Shown here piece by piece: positions 7,562 to 17,600 of a stretch of DNA of 64,000 nt. Source of the DNA: Actinomycetospora sp. NBRC 106375 (lineage in GTDB: Bacteria; Actinomycetota; Actinomycetes; Mycobacteriales; Pseudonocardiaceae); NCBI RefSeq assembly GCF_030269665.1, contig NZ_BSTS01000005.1, positions 248,001 to 312,000 of the forward strand, written 5' to 3'. A program made the translations under genes and the position numbers. The notes beneath the pieces are model-generated. The model did not search any database. It saw only the letters and a list, made by a program, of their open reading frames with translations, and was not told where the DNA came from. Position 1 is the first letter of the stretch, and each line of letters starts with the position of its first letter.

Positions 7562-9322
7562 GTGAGGCGAGCACCGCGGCTGATCCATGAGGTCCAGCGA
7601 TTGGGCCTCACGGTGTCGGTCGCTGCCCTCCTCATCGTCGTGCTCGTGGTCTTCCGGCTCGTCTGGTCGGTCGCCGTGAACACCCCGACCGACAACCGTC
7701 TGCAGGACGGCCTGCTCGCGATCGAGGACTCGCACCAGGCGATGCTCGACATGGACGCTTCGCTGCGCGGCTACCTCGCCACCGGCGACCAGTTCTTCGC
7801 CGACGCCGCCACCAACGCCTCGCCGGCGCTCGCGGCGGCCGACACCCAGATGGTCACCCTGCTCGAGGAGCCGCAGCTGCGGCAGGACGTGCTGGCGCTG
7901 CTCCTGGCCCAGCAGCGCTGGCGCACCGAGTGGGCCGACCAGGCGCGCCGGCTGCCCCCGCCGGGCGGCGCCGAGACCTTCCTGAAACAGGGCACGGCGC
8001 TGTTCGACGACTACCGCGCCCGCAAGGACGCGACCCGCGCGGACACGCTGGGTGCGATCGAGGCGGCGGATCGCAGCGCCGTCGCCACCCAGTGGATCGT
8101 GGGCGTGTGCATCGCCGCGGTCGGCGTCGCGACGCTGGTCGTCGCCCTCCGCGGCCGGCGGCGGCTGCAGCAGCACGTCGTCACGCCCGTCGACGGGCTG
8201 CTCGCCTCGGTGCGCGGGATCGGCGAGGGCCGCCTGACCCCGCCCGAGCCGGTCTCCGGCTCGGCCGAGCTCGTGGCCCTGCGCGACGGCCTCGCCGACA
8301 TGACGGTCGCCCTGCGCCGGCAGCGGGAGGAGGCCGCCGCCCAGGCCGAGCGGCTGCAGGCCCAGACCGACCGGCTGCGCACCATCCTGATCATGACCCG
8401 CGAGATCGCGGGCAGTCTGAACACCCGCTACGTCATCGACTCCACCGTCCAGGCCGCCGTCGCGGTCACCGACGGGCGGGTGCTGCTGTGGCTGCTCGAG
8501 GAGGACGGCAACGGCCTCGAGCTCGCCTACGACTCCGACCGCGGCGCCGTCGCGCCCATGGAGACCCACTGCCACCTCGGCGTCGGGGTCGTCGGTCGCT
8601 CGGCGCGCTACGGGCAGATCTCGCGCGGCGACCCCGACACCGGCGAGGACGCCGCCGTCGCGGTGCCGCTCGTCGTCGGTGCGCGCGTGATAGGCATCCT
8701 CGAGTGCTACGACTCGCCGGAGGGCGAGGTCGACGGCCAGCGGCTGTCCGCGGTCGAGATGCTGGCGACGCTGTCCGGTTCCGCGATCGAGGCCAGCCGG
8801 CTGCACGCGGCGACCGAGCGGCTCTCGCAGTTCGACCCGCTGACCCAGCTCGCCAACCGCCGCCGCCTCGGCGCCGACCTCGACTCCGCGGTGGCCAACG
8901 CCAAGCGGCACTCCGCGCCGATGTCGGTGATCATGCTCGACCTCGACCACTTCAAGGAGCTCAACGACCGCTACGGCCACCAGCAGGGCGACGTCGTGCT
9001 CCAGGAGGTCGCGAGCACCCTGCGCACGGCCATGCGCGACGGCGAGACCGCCTACCGCTACGGCGGCGAGGAGTTCGCCATCCTGGTCACCCGCGGCGGC
9101 CCGGACGACGCCGCCAAGCTCGCCGAGCGCCTGCGCACCCGGGTCGAGGCCGACTTCCGGCGCGGCGACAAGCAGCTGGTCACGGCGTCGTTCGGTGTCG
9201 CGGGGCTGCCCGAGCACGCCGGGGACGGCGAGGCCCTGCTCAGCGAGGCCGACCGGGCGCTGTACTCGGCGAAGAACGCCGGCCGCAACCGCGTCCACCG
9301 CGCGGGCGGGCTGGTCGACTAG
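7562..9322 (+). CDS. Membrane diguanylate cyclase: CHASE3-like, HAMP, GAF, GGDEF
   Basis: 586 aa from GTG 7562, which sits behind GGGAGGCGGGGG; an in-frame ATG at 7502 lacks such a site. Order: TM1 (about residues 15-38), an extracytoplasmic CHASE3-like helical domain ([16 protein letters not shown]), TM2 (about 178-196), HAMP, a GAF domain (about 275-415), then GGDEF with RYGGEEF at the active site. It should make c-di-GMP from GTP in response to an external cue and a GAF ligand. The RxxD inhibitory site reads RDGE, so product inhibition may be altered. Its stop overlaps the convergent dcd stop. Confidence 0.93.
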   Translation: MRRAPRLIHEVQRLGLTVSVAALLIVVLVVFRLVWSVAVNTPTDNRLQDGLLAIEDSHQAMLDMDASLRGYLATGDQFFADAATNASPALAAADTQMVTLLEEPQLRQDVLALLLAQQRWRTEWADQARRLPPPGGAETFLKQGTALFDDYRARKDATRADTLGAIEAADRSAVATQWIVGVCIAAVGVATLVVALRGRRRLQQHVVTPVDGLLASVRGIGEGRLTPPEPVSGSAELVALRDGLADMTVALRRQREEAAAQAERLQAQTDRLRTILIMTREIAGSLNTRYVIDSTVQAAVAVTDGRVLLWLLEEDGNGLELAYDSDRGAVAPMETHCHLGVGVVGRSARYGQISRGDPDTGEDAAVAVPLVVGARVIGILECYDSPEGEVDGQRLSAVEMLATLSGSAIEASRLHAATERLSQFDPLTQLANRRRLGADLDSAVANAKRHSAPMSVIMLDLDHFKELNDRYGHQQGDVVLQEVASTLRTAMRDGETAYRYGGEEFAILVTRGGPDDAAKLAERLRTRVEADFRRGDKQLVTASFGVAGLPEHAGDGEALLSEADRALYSAKNAGRNRVHRAGGLVD

Positions 9323-9906
9323 GAGTCGTTCTCCGGCAGGCCGCGGCGGAAGTTGACGTACGAGCGCGACGGCGTCGGCCCCCGCTGGTCCTGGTAGCGC
9401 GACCCGTAGACCGGCGAGCCGTAGGGGTGCTCGGCGGGCGACGAGAGCCGGAACAGGCACAGCTGCCCGACCTTCATCCCGGGCCACAGCCGGATCGGCA
9501 GGTTCGCGACGTTCGAGAGCTCGAGCGTCACGTGCCCTGAGAAGCCGGGGTCGATGAAGCCCGCCGTAGAATGGGTCAAGAGCCCCAAACGCCCCAAACT
9601 CGATTTGCCTTCGAGGCGCCCGGCGACGTCGTCGGGCAGCGTGATGACCTCGTAGGTCGAGCCGAGGACGAACTCGCCGGGGTGCAGGACGAACGCCTCG
9701 TCATCCGCCGGCTCGACCATCCGCGTCAGGTCGTCCTGCTGCAGCGACGGGTCGATGTGCGTGTAGGCGTGGTTGTTGAACGTTCGGAAGTGCCTGTCGA
9801 GGCGCAGGTCGACGCTCGAGGGCTGCAGCAGCGTGGCGTCGAACGGGTCGAGCCCGACGCGCCCGGCCGCGATCTCGGCGCGGATGTCGCCGTCGGAGAG
9901 CAGCAC
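9319..9906 (-). CDS. dcd: dCTP deaminase, probably the bifunctional dUMP-forming type
   Basis: 195 aa, full length. It catalyses dCTP deamination and, in the actinobacterial type, hydrolysis to dUMP for thymidylate synthesis. Conserved blocks are [29 protein letters not shown] (with the catalytic Glu in the following conserved block), [16 protein letters not shown] and [11 protein letters not shown] codon anomaly stands out: the [15 protein letters not shown] segment (about 9566-9615) uses AAA, AGT, TTG, CGT and TCT codons unlike the rest of the gene. It ends convergently inside the cyclase stop codon. Confidence 0.95.
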   Translation of the reverse strand: MLLSDGDIRAEIAAGRVGLDPFDATLLQPSSVDLRLDRHFRTFNNHAYTHIDPSLQQDDLTRMVEPADDEAFVLHPGEFVLGSTYEVITLPDDVAGRLEGKSSLGRLGLLTHSTAGFIDPGFSGHVTLELSNVANLPIRLWPGMKVGQLCLFRLSSPAEHPYGSPVYGSRYQDQRGPTPSRSYVNFRRGLPENDS

Positions 9907-9990
9907 GCGCGGACCCTATCGACGTCGTGCACCGCGTGCGCAGGACGGCCGTCCGGCGCAGGCCGGCGTCCGTCCGCGCCTACCCTGGAA

Positions 9991-10041
9991 GAACGAACGG
10001 CGCTTTCGCTGCGTCGGTAGCAGCGAGAGCGCCGTTCGTTC
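9991..10041. repeat. Family B hairpin repeat, copy 1 (probable terminator)
   Basis: A 22-bp stem (9991-10012 with 10020-10041, one G-T pair) closes on the 7-nt loop GTCGGTA. It lies downstream of the EtfD-like gene stop and upstream of dcd, both on the minus strand. Arms begin GAACGAACGGCGCT and end with GCAGCGA on the loop side, shared with the copy at 30905-30963 and the related one at 37822-37883. Confidence 0.75.
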
Positions 10042-10068
10042 ATCAGGGCGAGGTCGGGACGGGGCCCG

Positions 10069-12618
10069 TCAGTTCTCCGTCGACGGGTTCTGCACGTTGG
10101 GCGAGGTCGAGGCGGTCTCGGGATCCGAGTCGCCGGGTCCATCGGTCTCGGCGTCCGGGGCCGGGTCGCCCGGGGCCTCGGGCGTCTCGGCCGGCTGTCC
10201 GCGCTTCACGGCCGCGAGGAGCATCTGCGAGACGTCCATGACCTCGGTGCCCGTGGCCTTGGACTCGCTCTGGCGCTCGGTGAGCCCGTCGGTGAGCATC
10301 ACGCGGCAGAACGGGCAGCCGGTCGCGATCGTCTCGGACTCGGTGGAGATGGCCTCGTCGACGCGCTCCATGTTGATGCGCTTGCCGATGTTCTCTTCCA
10401 TCCACATCCGCGCGCCGCCGGCGCCGCAGCACAGCGCGCGGTCGGCGTGACGGGGCATCTCCTTGAGCTCGGCGCCCGCGGCCTCGACCAGCTCGCGCGG
10501 CGGGCTGTAGACCTCGTTGTGCCGGCCCAGGTAGCAGGGGTCGTGGTACGTGACGGTCTTGCGGGCCCCACCGTTCGAGCCGGCGTGCCCGTTCCCGTTC
10601 GACCCTGCGTGCCCGTTCGTCGACTCCTTCTCGGCGAGCGCGACCGCGGCGGGCGCGGCCTGGTCGCCGTCGTGGCCCGGGGTGCCGTGCCCGTTGGCAG
10701 GGATGAGGCCGCGCTCGGTGCCGTCGTTGTGCGGCCCGTGGTACTGCAGGCCGGTGGCCGGGTTGATGTCGATCCGACCCGCCGGCACGGGCGAGGCCTC
10801 GGGGGCCACCGGCACCAGCTTCTTCTCGCGCACGAGCTGGTTGAGCAGCTGGGTGTGGTGGACGACCTCGTAGTGGCCGTCGAGCTGCGGGTACTCGCGC
10901 CCGAGCGTGTTCATGCAGTGCGGGCAGGTCGTGACGATCTTGCGCGTGCCCGGCTCGCGGCCCTCGAAGACGGCGTCGAGCATCTCCTTGGTCTGCGCGG
11001 CCATCATCTGGAAGAGGAACTCGTTGCCCGAGCGCCGCGCCGGGTCGCCGGTGCAGCTCTCCTCCTTGCCGAGCACGACGTAGTCGACGTCGGCGATGTG
11101 GAGCAGCTCCGCCGTCGCGCGGACCGTCTTCTTCGCGTTGTCGTCGAACGCGCCGGCGCAGCCGACGAAGAACAGGTACTCGGTCTCGGGGCGCAGCTCG
11201 CCGTCGAACTCGGGCACGTCGAAGGGCAGGTCCTTCGCCCACTCCATGCGCGCCGAGTTGTTCTGGCCCCAGGGGTTGCCCTTGTTCTCCAGGTTCTTGA
11301 ACAGGGTGCCGAGCTCGGTGGGGAACTCGGACTCGATCAGCACCTGGTAGCGGCGCATGTCCATGATGTGGTCGACGTGCTCGATGTCGACGGGGCACTG
11401 CTCGACGCACGCCCCGCACGAGGTGCAGGACCACAGGACCTCGGGGTCGATGACGCCGAGGTCCTCGGCGGTGCCGACGAGCGGGCGGGAGGCCTGGACG
11501 TCGTCGCTCGCGCGGTAGCGCTCGTACCCGGACTCGGGCACGCCGTGACCGTCGTGGACGGGCTCGCCCGGGTTGTTCGCGCCGGCCTGGGTGGCGGCGC
11601 CCTCCTCGGGCATGTCCTTGCCGCCGATCATGTACGGCGCCTTCGCGAACATGTGGTCGCGCAGGTCCATGATCAGGAGCTTCGGCGAGAGCGGCTTGCC
11701 GGTGTTCCACGCCGGGCACTGGCTCTGGCAGCGGCCGCACTCGGTGCAGGTCGCGAAGTCGAGCATGCCCTTCCAGGTGAAGTCCTCGATCTTGCCGCGG
11801 CCGAACGAGGCCTCCTCGGGCGGGTCCTCGAAGTCGATCGGCTTGCCCTCGTGCTCCAGCGGCAGCATCGGGCCCAGCGCCTTCGGGTAGCGCTTGGCCG
11901 AGACGTTGACCGGCGCGATGAAGATGTGGAGGTGCTTCGAGTAGAGCACGACCACGAGGAAGATCAGCGCCACGGCGATGTGGATCAGCAGGAAGATCGT
12001 CTCGAGCACGAACAGCGTCGTCTCCGACACGCCGGAGAAGAGATAGCCCACGCCGATCGAGGCCCAGGCGCCCGAGTCGTAGGGCAGGTTGCCGGCCGCG
12101 GAGGACGTGCCGCGGAAGGCGAACAGCGACCAGACGACGTTGAAGATGAGGAACAGGATCAGCCAGGCGCCGCCGGTGTGGCTGCCGTAGAAGCGGGACG
12201 TGCGCGCGCGGCGCTCCGGCGCCTGCTGGATGCGCATGATCCCGAAGGCGATTATCGAGATCAGCACCATGATCGCGATGAAGTCCTGCAGGAAGCCCAG
12301 GACCGCCCAGTGCCCGATCAGCGGGATGTGGAAGTCCTCGACGAACAGGGCGCCGTAGGCCTCGATGTAGACCGTCAGCAGGATGATGAAGCCCCACATC
12401 GTGAAGAGGTGGGCGAGGCCGGGGATCGACCAGCGCAGCAGCCTGCGCTGCCCGAACACCTCCACGAACTGCGTGCGCACGCGGGCGCCCAGACCTTCGG
12501 CGCGCTTCGCGTCGGGCTGGCCGGAGGTGATCAGGGTGTAGAGCCACCAGGCCCGGCGCGCGGCCACGACCGCCACGACCAGGGTCAGGGCGAGCCCCAG
12601 GACCAAACGGACGACCAC
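10069..12618 (-). CDS. etfD: Membrane Fe-S reductase, EtfD-like (ETF:menaquinone oxidoreductase)
   Basis: 849 aa. GTG 12618 follows GGGGAGG by 7 bases. The N-terminal third has about five membrane helices like the heterodisulfide-reductase/NarI gamma subunit. Two [4Fe-4S] motifs follow (CTECGRCQSQCP and CTSCGACVEQCP), then two CCG-type domains (CPHCMNTLGREYP; CCGAGGARMW and TGCPFC). The architecture matches the actinobacterial protein that passes electrons from ETF, reduced by acyl-CoA dehydrogenases, to menaquinone. Between the CCG domains lies a low-complexity Asn-Gly-His linker from a short tandem repeat (10570-10620). The C-terminal tail is Asp/Pro/Glu-rich. Confidence 0.88.
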   Translation of the reverse strand: MVVRLVLGLALTLVVAVVAARRAWWLYTLITSGQPDAKRAEGLGARVRTQFVEVFGQRRLLRWSIPGLAHLFTMWGFIILLTVYIEAYGALFVEDFHIPLIGHWAVLGFLQDFIAIMVLISIIAFGIMRIQQAPERRARTSRFYGSHTGGAWLILFLIFNVVWSLFAFRGTSSAAGNLPYDSGAWASIGVGYLFSGVSETTLFVLETIFLLIHIAVALIFLVVVLYSKHLHIFIAPVNVSAKRYPKALGPMLPLEHEGKPIDFEDPPEEASFGRGKIEDFTWKGMLDFATCTECGRCQSQCPAWNTGKPLSPKLLIMDLRDHMFAKAPYMIGGKDMPEEGAATQAGANNPGEPVHDGHGVPESGYERYRASDDVQASRPLVGTAEDLGVIDPEVLWSCTSCGACVEQCPVDIEHVDHIMDMRRYQVLIESEFPTELGTLFKNLENKGNPWGQNNSARMEWAKDLPFDVPEFDGELRPETEYLFFVGCAGAFDDNAKKTVRATAELLHIADVDYVVLGKEESCTGDPARRSGNEFLFQMMAAQTKEMLDAVFEGREPGTRKIVTTCPHCMNTLGREYPQLDGHYEVVHHTQLLNQLVREKKLVPVAPEASPVPAGRIDINPATGLQYHGPHNDGTERGLIPANGHGTPGHDGDQAAPAAVALAEKESTNGHAGSNGNGHAGSNGGARKTVTYHDPCYLGRHNEVYSPPRELVEAAGAELKEMPRHADRALCCGAGGARMWMEENIGKRINMERVDEAISTESETIATGCPFCRVMLTDGLTERQSESKATGTEVMDVSQMLLAAVKRGQPAETPEAPGDPAPDAETDGPGDSDPETASTSPNVQNPSTEN

Positions 12619-13178
12619 GACGGGACCTCCCCGTGAGCCGGGTCGTGGTGGAGACCCGGTGAGACAACTGAGACAACGAGGTGCAACGAACCGCAACGAC
12701 GGTGTGGGCGGCACTGTAACGGCCGGTAGCGCCGTCGGCGCTGCGAGAGGTGATTGATGCTACTCACCGGTAACCGCAGCGGCACGGGTGCTCCCGCGGG
12801 GCCGGGCGGCTCCGCTCCGTACGCGCCCGGGCGCCGCGTCCGGGGCGTCCCGGCGTGTCTCCGTCCCCCATCGGGCGATGCTTTGCGATCGCGAATTCGA
12901 TCGCGCCGCGCCGGAGTGTGATGACCGCCCGTGCCGTGTGGATCACGATAGGCTCATCCGGACCAGGAGAGCGGGCTGCGGCGGCCCGCCGGTCGCGGAG
13001 GGTGGACGATGCGTCGACGCCTGTGGGGGAAGGAGTCCGAGAGGGGTGCCCGGACGCCGCGGCGGGCCCCCGCGCGCCGCATGCCGAGGTGGTTTGAATC
13101 CCCGCGACCGCCGTGTTTACTCGACCGGCCGAGATCGGCTCCCGGCACTTCGACCAGCACGTCCGCAGGAGGACCGCC
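12619..13178. other. 560-nt divergent intergenic region
   Basis: This must carry promoters for the EtfD-like gene (minus) and the type IV secretion-like operon (plus). Visible items: an inverted repeat GCGATCG-N6-CGATCGC at 12885-12904, and a weak promoter-like pair TTGAAT (13094-13099), 17-bp spacer, TTACTC (13117-13122) ahead of the operon. No conserved gene is seen. Confidence 0.45.
12885..12904. promoter_or_regulatory. Inverted repeat in the divergent region
   Basis: GCGATCG, six bases (CGAATT), CGATCGC. A 7-bp perfect dyad with AT-rich centre, in the promoter region shared by the EtfD-like gene and the secretion operon. It could be an operator; no regulator is assigned. Confidence 0.35.
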
Positions 13179-13445
13179 ATGACCGTCACGTTCCTCGGCG
13201 CCGAGGTGGTCGCGCAGGCTCCGGGGACCGGCGGGCTCCAGGGATGGATCCAGGACAACATCGTCCCGCTGATCCTCCTGGGCATCGCGATCATCATGCT
13301 GTGGATCGGCGGCCGCGGTGACAACGCCGGCGTCGCCCGCCGCAGCATCGGCCTGATCATCGGCCTGATCGCGCTGGGGATCGCCCTCACGCCGGGTGCC
13401 GGCGCACGCGTCGGGGCGTTCTTCGCACAGCTCATCACGGGGTGA
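13179..13445 (+). CDS. Small two-TM protein, VirB2/TrbC-pilin-like
   Basis: 88 aa. ATG 13179 is preceded by CAGGAGGA. After a short polar N terminus come two hydrophobic helices (about residues 27-43 and 54-71) separated by a Gly/Arg/Asp loop and ending in a Gly/Ala-rich tail, the general layout of type IV secretion major pilins. It is the first gene of a six-gene block ending at 21675, and the next gene starts inside its stop (GTGA). Function is inferred from topology and position only; no sequence motif is diagnostic. Confidence 0.6.
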   Translation: MTVTFLGAEVVAQAPGTGGLQGWIQDNIVPLILLGIAIIMLWIGGRGDNAGVARRSIGLIIGLIALGIALTPGAGARVGAFFAQLITG

Positions 13446-14641
13446 CGCGGGTGCACATCCGCACCGACGACGAGGTGTACCGCGTCGACGCCGTCTGGCT
13501 CGGTCCGCCGCGCGCGACGTTCCCGTGGCGCGCCCGGTACTCGGCCTACGGCGTGGGCCTGCTGGTCATGCTCGTCGTGATGTTCGTCCAGCGTCGCCTC
13601 GGCATCGACCTCGGCTTCTTCTCCGTGGCGTGGGCCCTGCTCATCACCGTTGGGATCACGCGCTTCGTGTCGCGGCGCATCAACGACGAGCGGCCCCTCC
13701 TCGAGTGGCTCACGTTGTTCGTGCACGAGCTGCGCGGGCCCCGGGCCCGGACCCGCGTCACCGGTGGCGCGCTCACCACCGGGCACGTCACCGTGCACCG
13801 CGACCGGCCGAAGCTCACCGGCGCCCCGACGGCCGTCGCCCTCCCGCGCGGCAGCGACCCCGCGGCCGCCACCGACGGCCCGCGGGTCCGGCGGGCCGCC
13901 GCCCCGTCCGCCGGGGACGTGTGGGGCCCGCCGCCCCGCGACGACGAGGTCGTGGAGCCCCGCGCGTCGGCGGCGACGACACCCGACCCGTCGGAGGCGT
14001 CGGAGGCGTCGGAGAACACGGAGTCCGGGGCACCGGCGACCGCACCGTCGGGGGCACCCGACGAGCCGGCCCCCCGCGCCGGCGCCCACCTCACCCCCGG
14101 GGTCGAGGACACGCCGGCGTCCCACCGGCGCCGGACGCGGGGCACGACCACGGCCCGCCCGTCCGGTGACGCCCCCGCGCGCCGCCGCCGCAGCACCCCG
14201 CGCACCTCGACGAGCACCTCCGGACGTACCGCGACGACGGCCGGCGACGGGTTCGGTCCGCCGTCGGCCGCCGAGGTCGGCGACCCGGTCGAGCCCACCG
14301 ACGGCACCGCCGCGCCGGACGCGCCCCGGCCCGAGCTGCCCCCGGTGCCCGACCCGCGGTCGGCGGAGGCGGACATCGCGGCCTGGACGGGCGCCGGGAC
14401 GCGCCGCGAGCCGGTCTCCGCGCGGCGGGCGCAGCGCCCCCGGGCCGCCGGCTCCGCGTCCGACGCCGACCCCGACCGCACCCAGCGGCGACCGGTCCGC
14501 CCCCGACGTCGGGCCGGCTGGCCGATGTCGAACGAGCCGGCGACCCCCGAGGCGCCGTTCGGTCCCGGCACGCGCGCGCGGAGGTACGGCCCCAGCAGCC
14601 CGCAGGGCGGGCGAGGGGGCGACGGTGCTGCGCCGGAGTAG
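13442..14641 (+). CDS. PrgI/VirB3-like membrane protein with long disordered tail
   Basis: 399 aa from GTG 13442, overlapping the previous stop by 4 nt. Residues 1-90 have a short N-terminal cytoplasmic stretch, two adjacent helices (about 38-53 and 58-74) and a conserved-looking FVHELRGP segment, like the small VirB3/PrgI/TcpE partners that sit just before VirB4 in secretion operons. The remaining roughly 300 residues are Pro/Ala/Arg/Asp-rich with no fold visible. It ends 17 nt inside the next gene. The role is inferred. Confidence 0.6.
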   Translation: MTRVHIRTDDEVYRVDAVWLGPPRATFPWRARYSAYGVGLLVMLVVMFVQRRLGIDLGFFSVAWALLITVGITRFVSRRINDERPLLEWLTLFVHELRGPRARTRVTGGALTTGHVTVHRDRPKLTGAPTAVALPRGSDPAAATDGPRVRRAAAPSAGDVWGPPPRDDEVVEPRASAATTPDPSEASEASENTESGAPATAPSGAPDEPAPRAGAHLTPGVEDTPASHRRRTRGTTTARPSGDAPARRRRSTPRTSTSTSGRTATTAGDGFGPPSAAEVGDPVEPTDGTAAPDAPRPELPPVPDPRSAEADIAAWTGAGTRREPVSARRAQRPRAAGSASDADPDRTQRRPVRPRRRAGWPMSNEPATPEAPFGPGTRARRYGPSSPQGGRGGDGAAPE

Positions 14642-17600
14642 GTCCCGCAGGGCCGTCGAGGCCGGCCCGGCCCCGGAGGCGATCGAGGCCGGCCCGAGCG
14701 GCGGCGGGCTGCGCCCGGCCTGTGCGACGCCGTCGAACGGCTCGGGGGCCCGCCGCGGTCGTGGTCTGACCGGCGAGTCCCCGGCCGCCGGCTACCGCCC
14801 CGCGATCGCGCTGCGCGCCATCGACGGCAACCTGGCGCGCACCGCCTCGAGCGTCACCGCCTGGTACCGGCTCGCCCCGCAGCCCTGGAGCTTCCGCAGC
14901 GACTCCCAGCGCGAGACGTTGATCCGCCAGATCGCGACGCAGGTCGGCGAGCTGCAGGGCCGGTGGCTGCACGTCCGCGTGACCTCGCGCCCCTACCCGG
15001 TCGCGCTGTGGGCCGAGGCGTTCGACCACAACGCGCCGGGCCGGCTCCCCGACGTCTCGGGGGCGCTGACCTGGGAGGGCTTCCTCGAGGGCGAGCAGCG
15101 CCACCTGATGGGGCTGTCGATGTCCGACAAGGAGGTCTTCCTCGGGGTCGAGGTGTCCGGCCGGTCGGTGGTCGACCGCTGGCTCGAGGGTGCCGCCCCG
15201 ATCCTCGGGCGCCTCGTCCCGTCGGCGGCGACCGCCGAGCTGGCGGCGCTCGAGTCCGAGATCGCGCACGTCGAGGCCCTGGTGTCGCGGGCCGGGCTCG
15301 ACGCGGTGCCGGCGACGGCCGAGGACATGGCGTGGCTGATGCACCGCTCGTGCTCGCTGGGCCTGCCCGCTCCGCGCACGGTCACCCCGGCGTCGGGCGA
15401 GCACTGGGAGTCCGAGGACCTCGCTGCGTTCACCGACGGCGTCGCCCTGCAGCAGGAGCCGTACGCCCCGACCGTCCAGGTGCTGGGACGGTTCGGCACC
15501 CAGCCGGTGCAGCGCCACGTCGCGGTGCTGTCGGTGGGCCTGATGGACGCGCTGCGGATCCCCGAGGCCGACGACCCGTGGATGCAGCGCAGCGACCGCC
15601 TGCCGTTCCCCGTCGAGTGGTCGGCGCGGATCTACGTGCGCAAGCCGGAGGAGGTCGCCGGCGAGCTGCAGCGCCAGATGGGCAAGGTGCGCAGCCAGAT
15701 CCGCCACTACACCCACGACCACGACCTCGACCCGCCGATGTCGCTCTCGCGCCAGGCCGACCGCGTGCTGCAGATCGAGGACGAGCTCTCGGGAGGGCTC
15801 ACCCAGCTCAACACGCGGGTCTACGGCTGGTGGCGGGTCGCGGTGTCCGGCCGCGACGAGGGCGAGGCGCTGACGCGGGCCCAGCAGGTGCTCGACCTCT
15901 ACCGCCCGCGGGTCGCGATGGAGCACCCCGAGGCGCAGTACGCCTACGCCCGGGAGTTCATCCCGGGCGAGCCGCTCGCCTCCACCGCCTACCGGCGGCG
16001 CGGCTCGGTGACGTGGGTGGCCGCGGGCGTGCCGGCCGCGTCGGCGTCGGTGGGCGACCGGCGCGGGATCATGCTCGGGGAGACCTGCACGGCGACCCGC
16101 CGCCCGGTGGCGTGGGACCCGTGGATGGCGCAGGAGGTCCGGCGCGCCTCGGGCCTCACGGCCGTCGTCGGCGGCCTCGGCTCGGGCAAGTCGTTCCTCA
16201 CCGGGCTGCTCGTCTACAAGACGCTGCGCGCCGGGGCCCGCTGGACGGTGCTCGACCCCTCGGGCCCGCTCGCCGAGCTGACCAAACTCCCGGAGCTCGC
16301 CCCGTTCTCGCGCCACATCCACCTGCTGGGCGCCGACCCAGGCATCCTCAACCCGTACCGGGTGGTGGCCGAGCCCCGGCGCGACCACTTCCTCGACGAG
16401 GACGACCCGGACAAGGCGTGGCGCCGCGAGCGCTCCCTGGCCGCGGCCACCCGGCGCCGCCTCGTGCTCGACGTCCTGACCGGCCTGCTGCCCTTCGACG
16501 TGGCGCGCATGCCCCACACCCGGATCGTGCTGCTGCGCGCGGTGCGCGAGGTCGGGGGCGCCCCCGACCGTGACCCCAGCCAGGTCATCGCGGTCCTGCG
16601 CCGGCACGCCCGGGAGGGTGAGGAGCACGCCGACGTCGTCGCCGACTTCCTGGAGGAGCGCCGCGAGCTGCCGCAGGCCGCGCTGCTGTTCCCCGACCGC
16701 AACGCCGACCCGCGCGACGACCCGTGGCAGGGCGAGCAGGACTACCGGCTCACCGTCCTGACCATGCAGGGCATGGCGCTGCCGCGTCCGGGCAGCCCGC
16801 GCGAGGAGTGGACCGACGGCGAGTCGTTGGCGGTCGAGCTGCTCAACCTCGCGTCCTGGCTGACCCAGCGCACCATCTACACGTCGGACCGGAACCTGCG
16901 GAAGGGCGTCGCGCTCGACGAGACCCACTTCCTGTCGCAGATCCCCACCGGCAAGGTGCTCATCGACCGCCTCGCGCGCGACTCGCGGAAGTTCAACGTG
17001 CGCGCCATGTTCGCCTCCCAGCTCGCGGGCGACCTGCTGCGGGTGCCGGGGTTCGCGTCGCTGGTCAACGCCGTGTTCGTCGGGCGCACCGACGACGAGG
17101 AGGCGCAGGCCGAGGCGTTGCGCCTGCTGCGGGTGCCCACCGACGTCGGCTACGAGGAGATGCTCGGCACGCTCTCGCCGCGGCCGCGCCACGACGACCG
17201 GCCCGACGACACCCCGCGCCAGTTCGTCTTCGCCGACGGCCACGGCGGCGTCGAGAAGATCCGCATCGACCTCGAGGGCCCGCACCTCGAGCACCTGCGC
17301 GACACCCTCGACACGAACCCTGACGTCCGCCGGGTCCGGACGCTGCCCGCCGGGGCGCCCGGCGAGCGCCCGGCCGCCCCGCCCGAGACCGACGCGGAGC
17401 GCACCGGCCCGGTGCCGGTCGTGCCCGCGGCCGGGCCGCCGCCCGCCCCGCAGCCCGCGCGACCGACGGCGCCGACCCCGGGTGCGGGCCCCGCGTCACC
17501 GCCGTTCCCGCCGCGCTCGGTCCCGACGCCGCCGCCGGGCACGGCGCGCGTGTCGCCGGTGACGCCGCCGCGTGACCCGCTCGTGGAGCGCACGGTGGTC

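Noticed and set aside
12619-13178. Integration boundary or att site at the start of the secretion-like block
   Set aside because: No tRNA, integrase or direct repeat was seen there, and composition does not change.
14091-17294. Very long minus-strand open frames opposite the VirB4-like gene (and similar ones opposite dnaK, clpB, fbaA)
   Set aside because: They mirror the real genes' GC3 bias, lack recognisable domains and have no ribosome sites.
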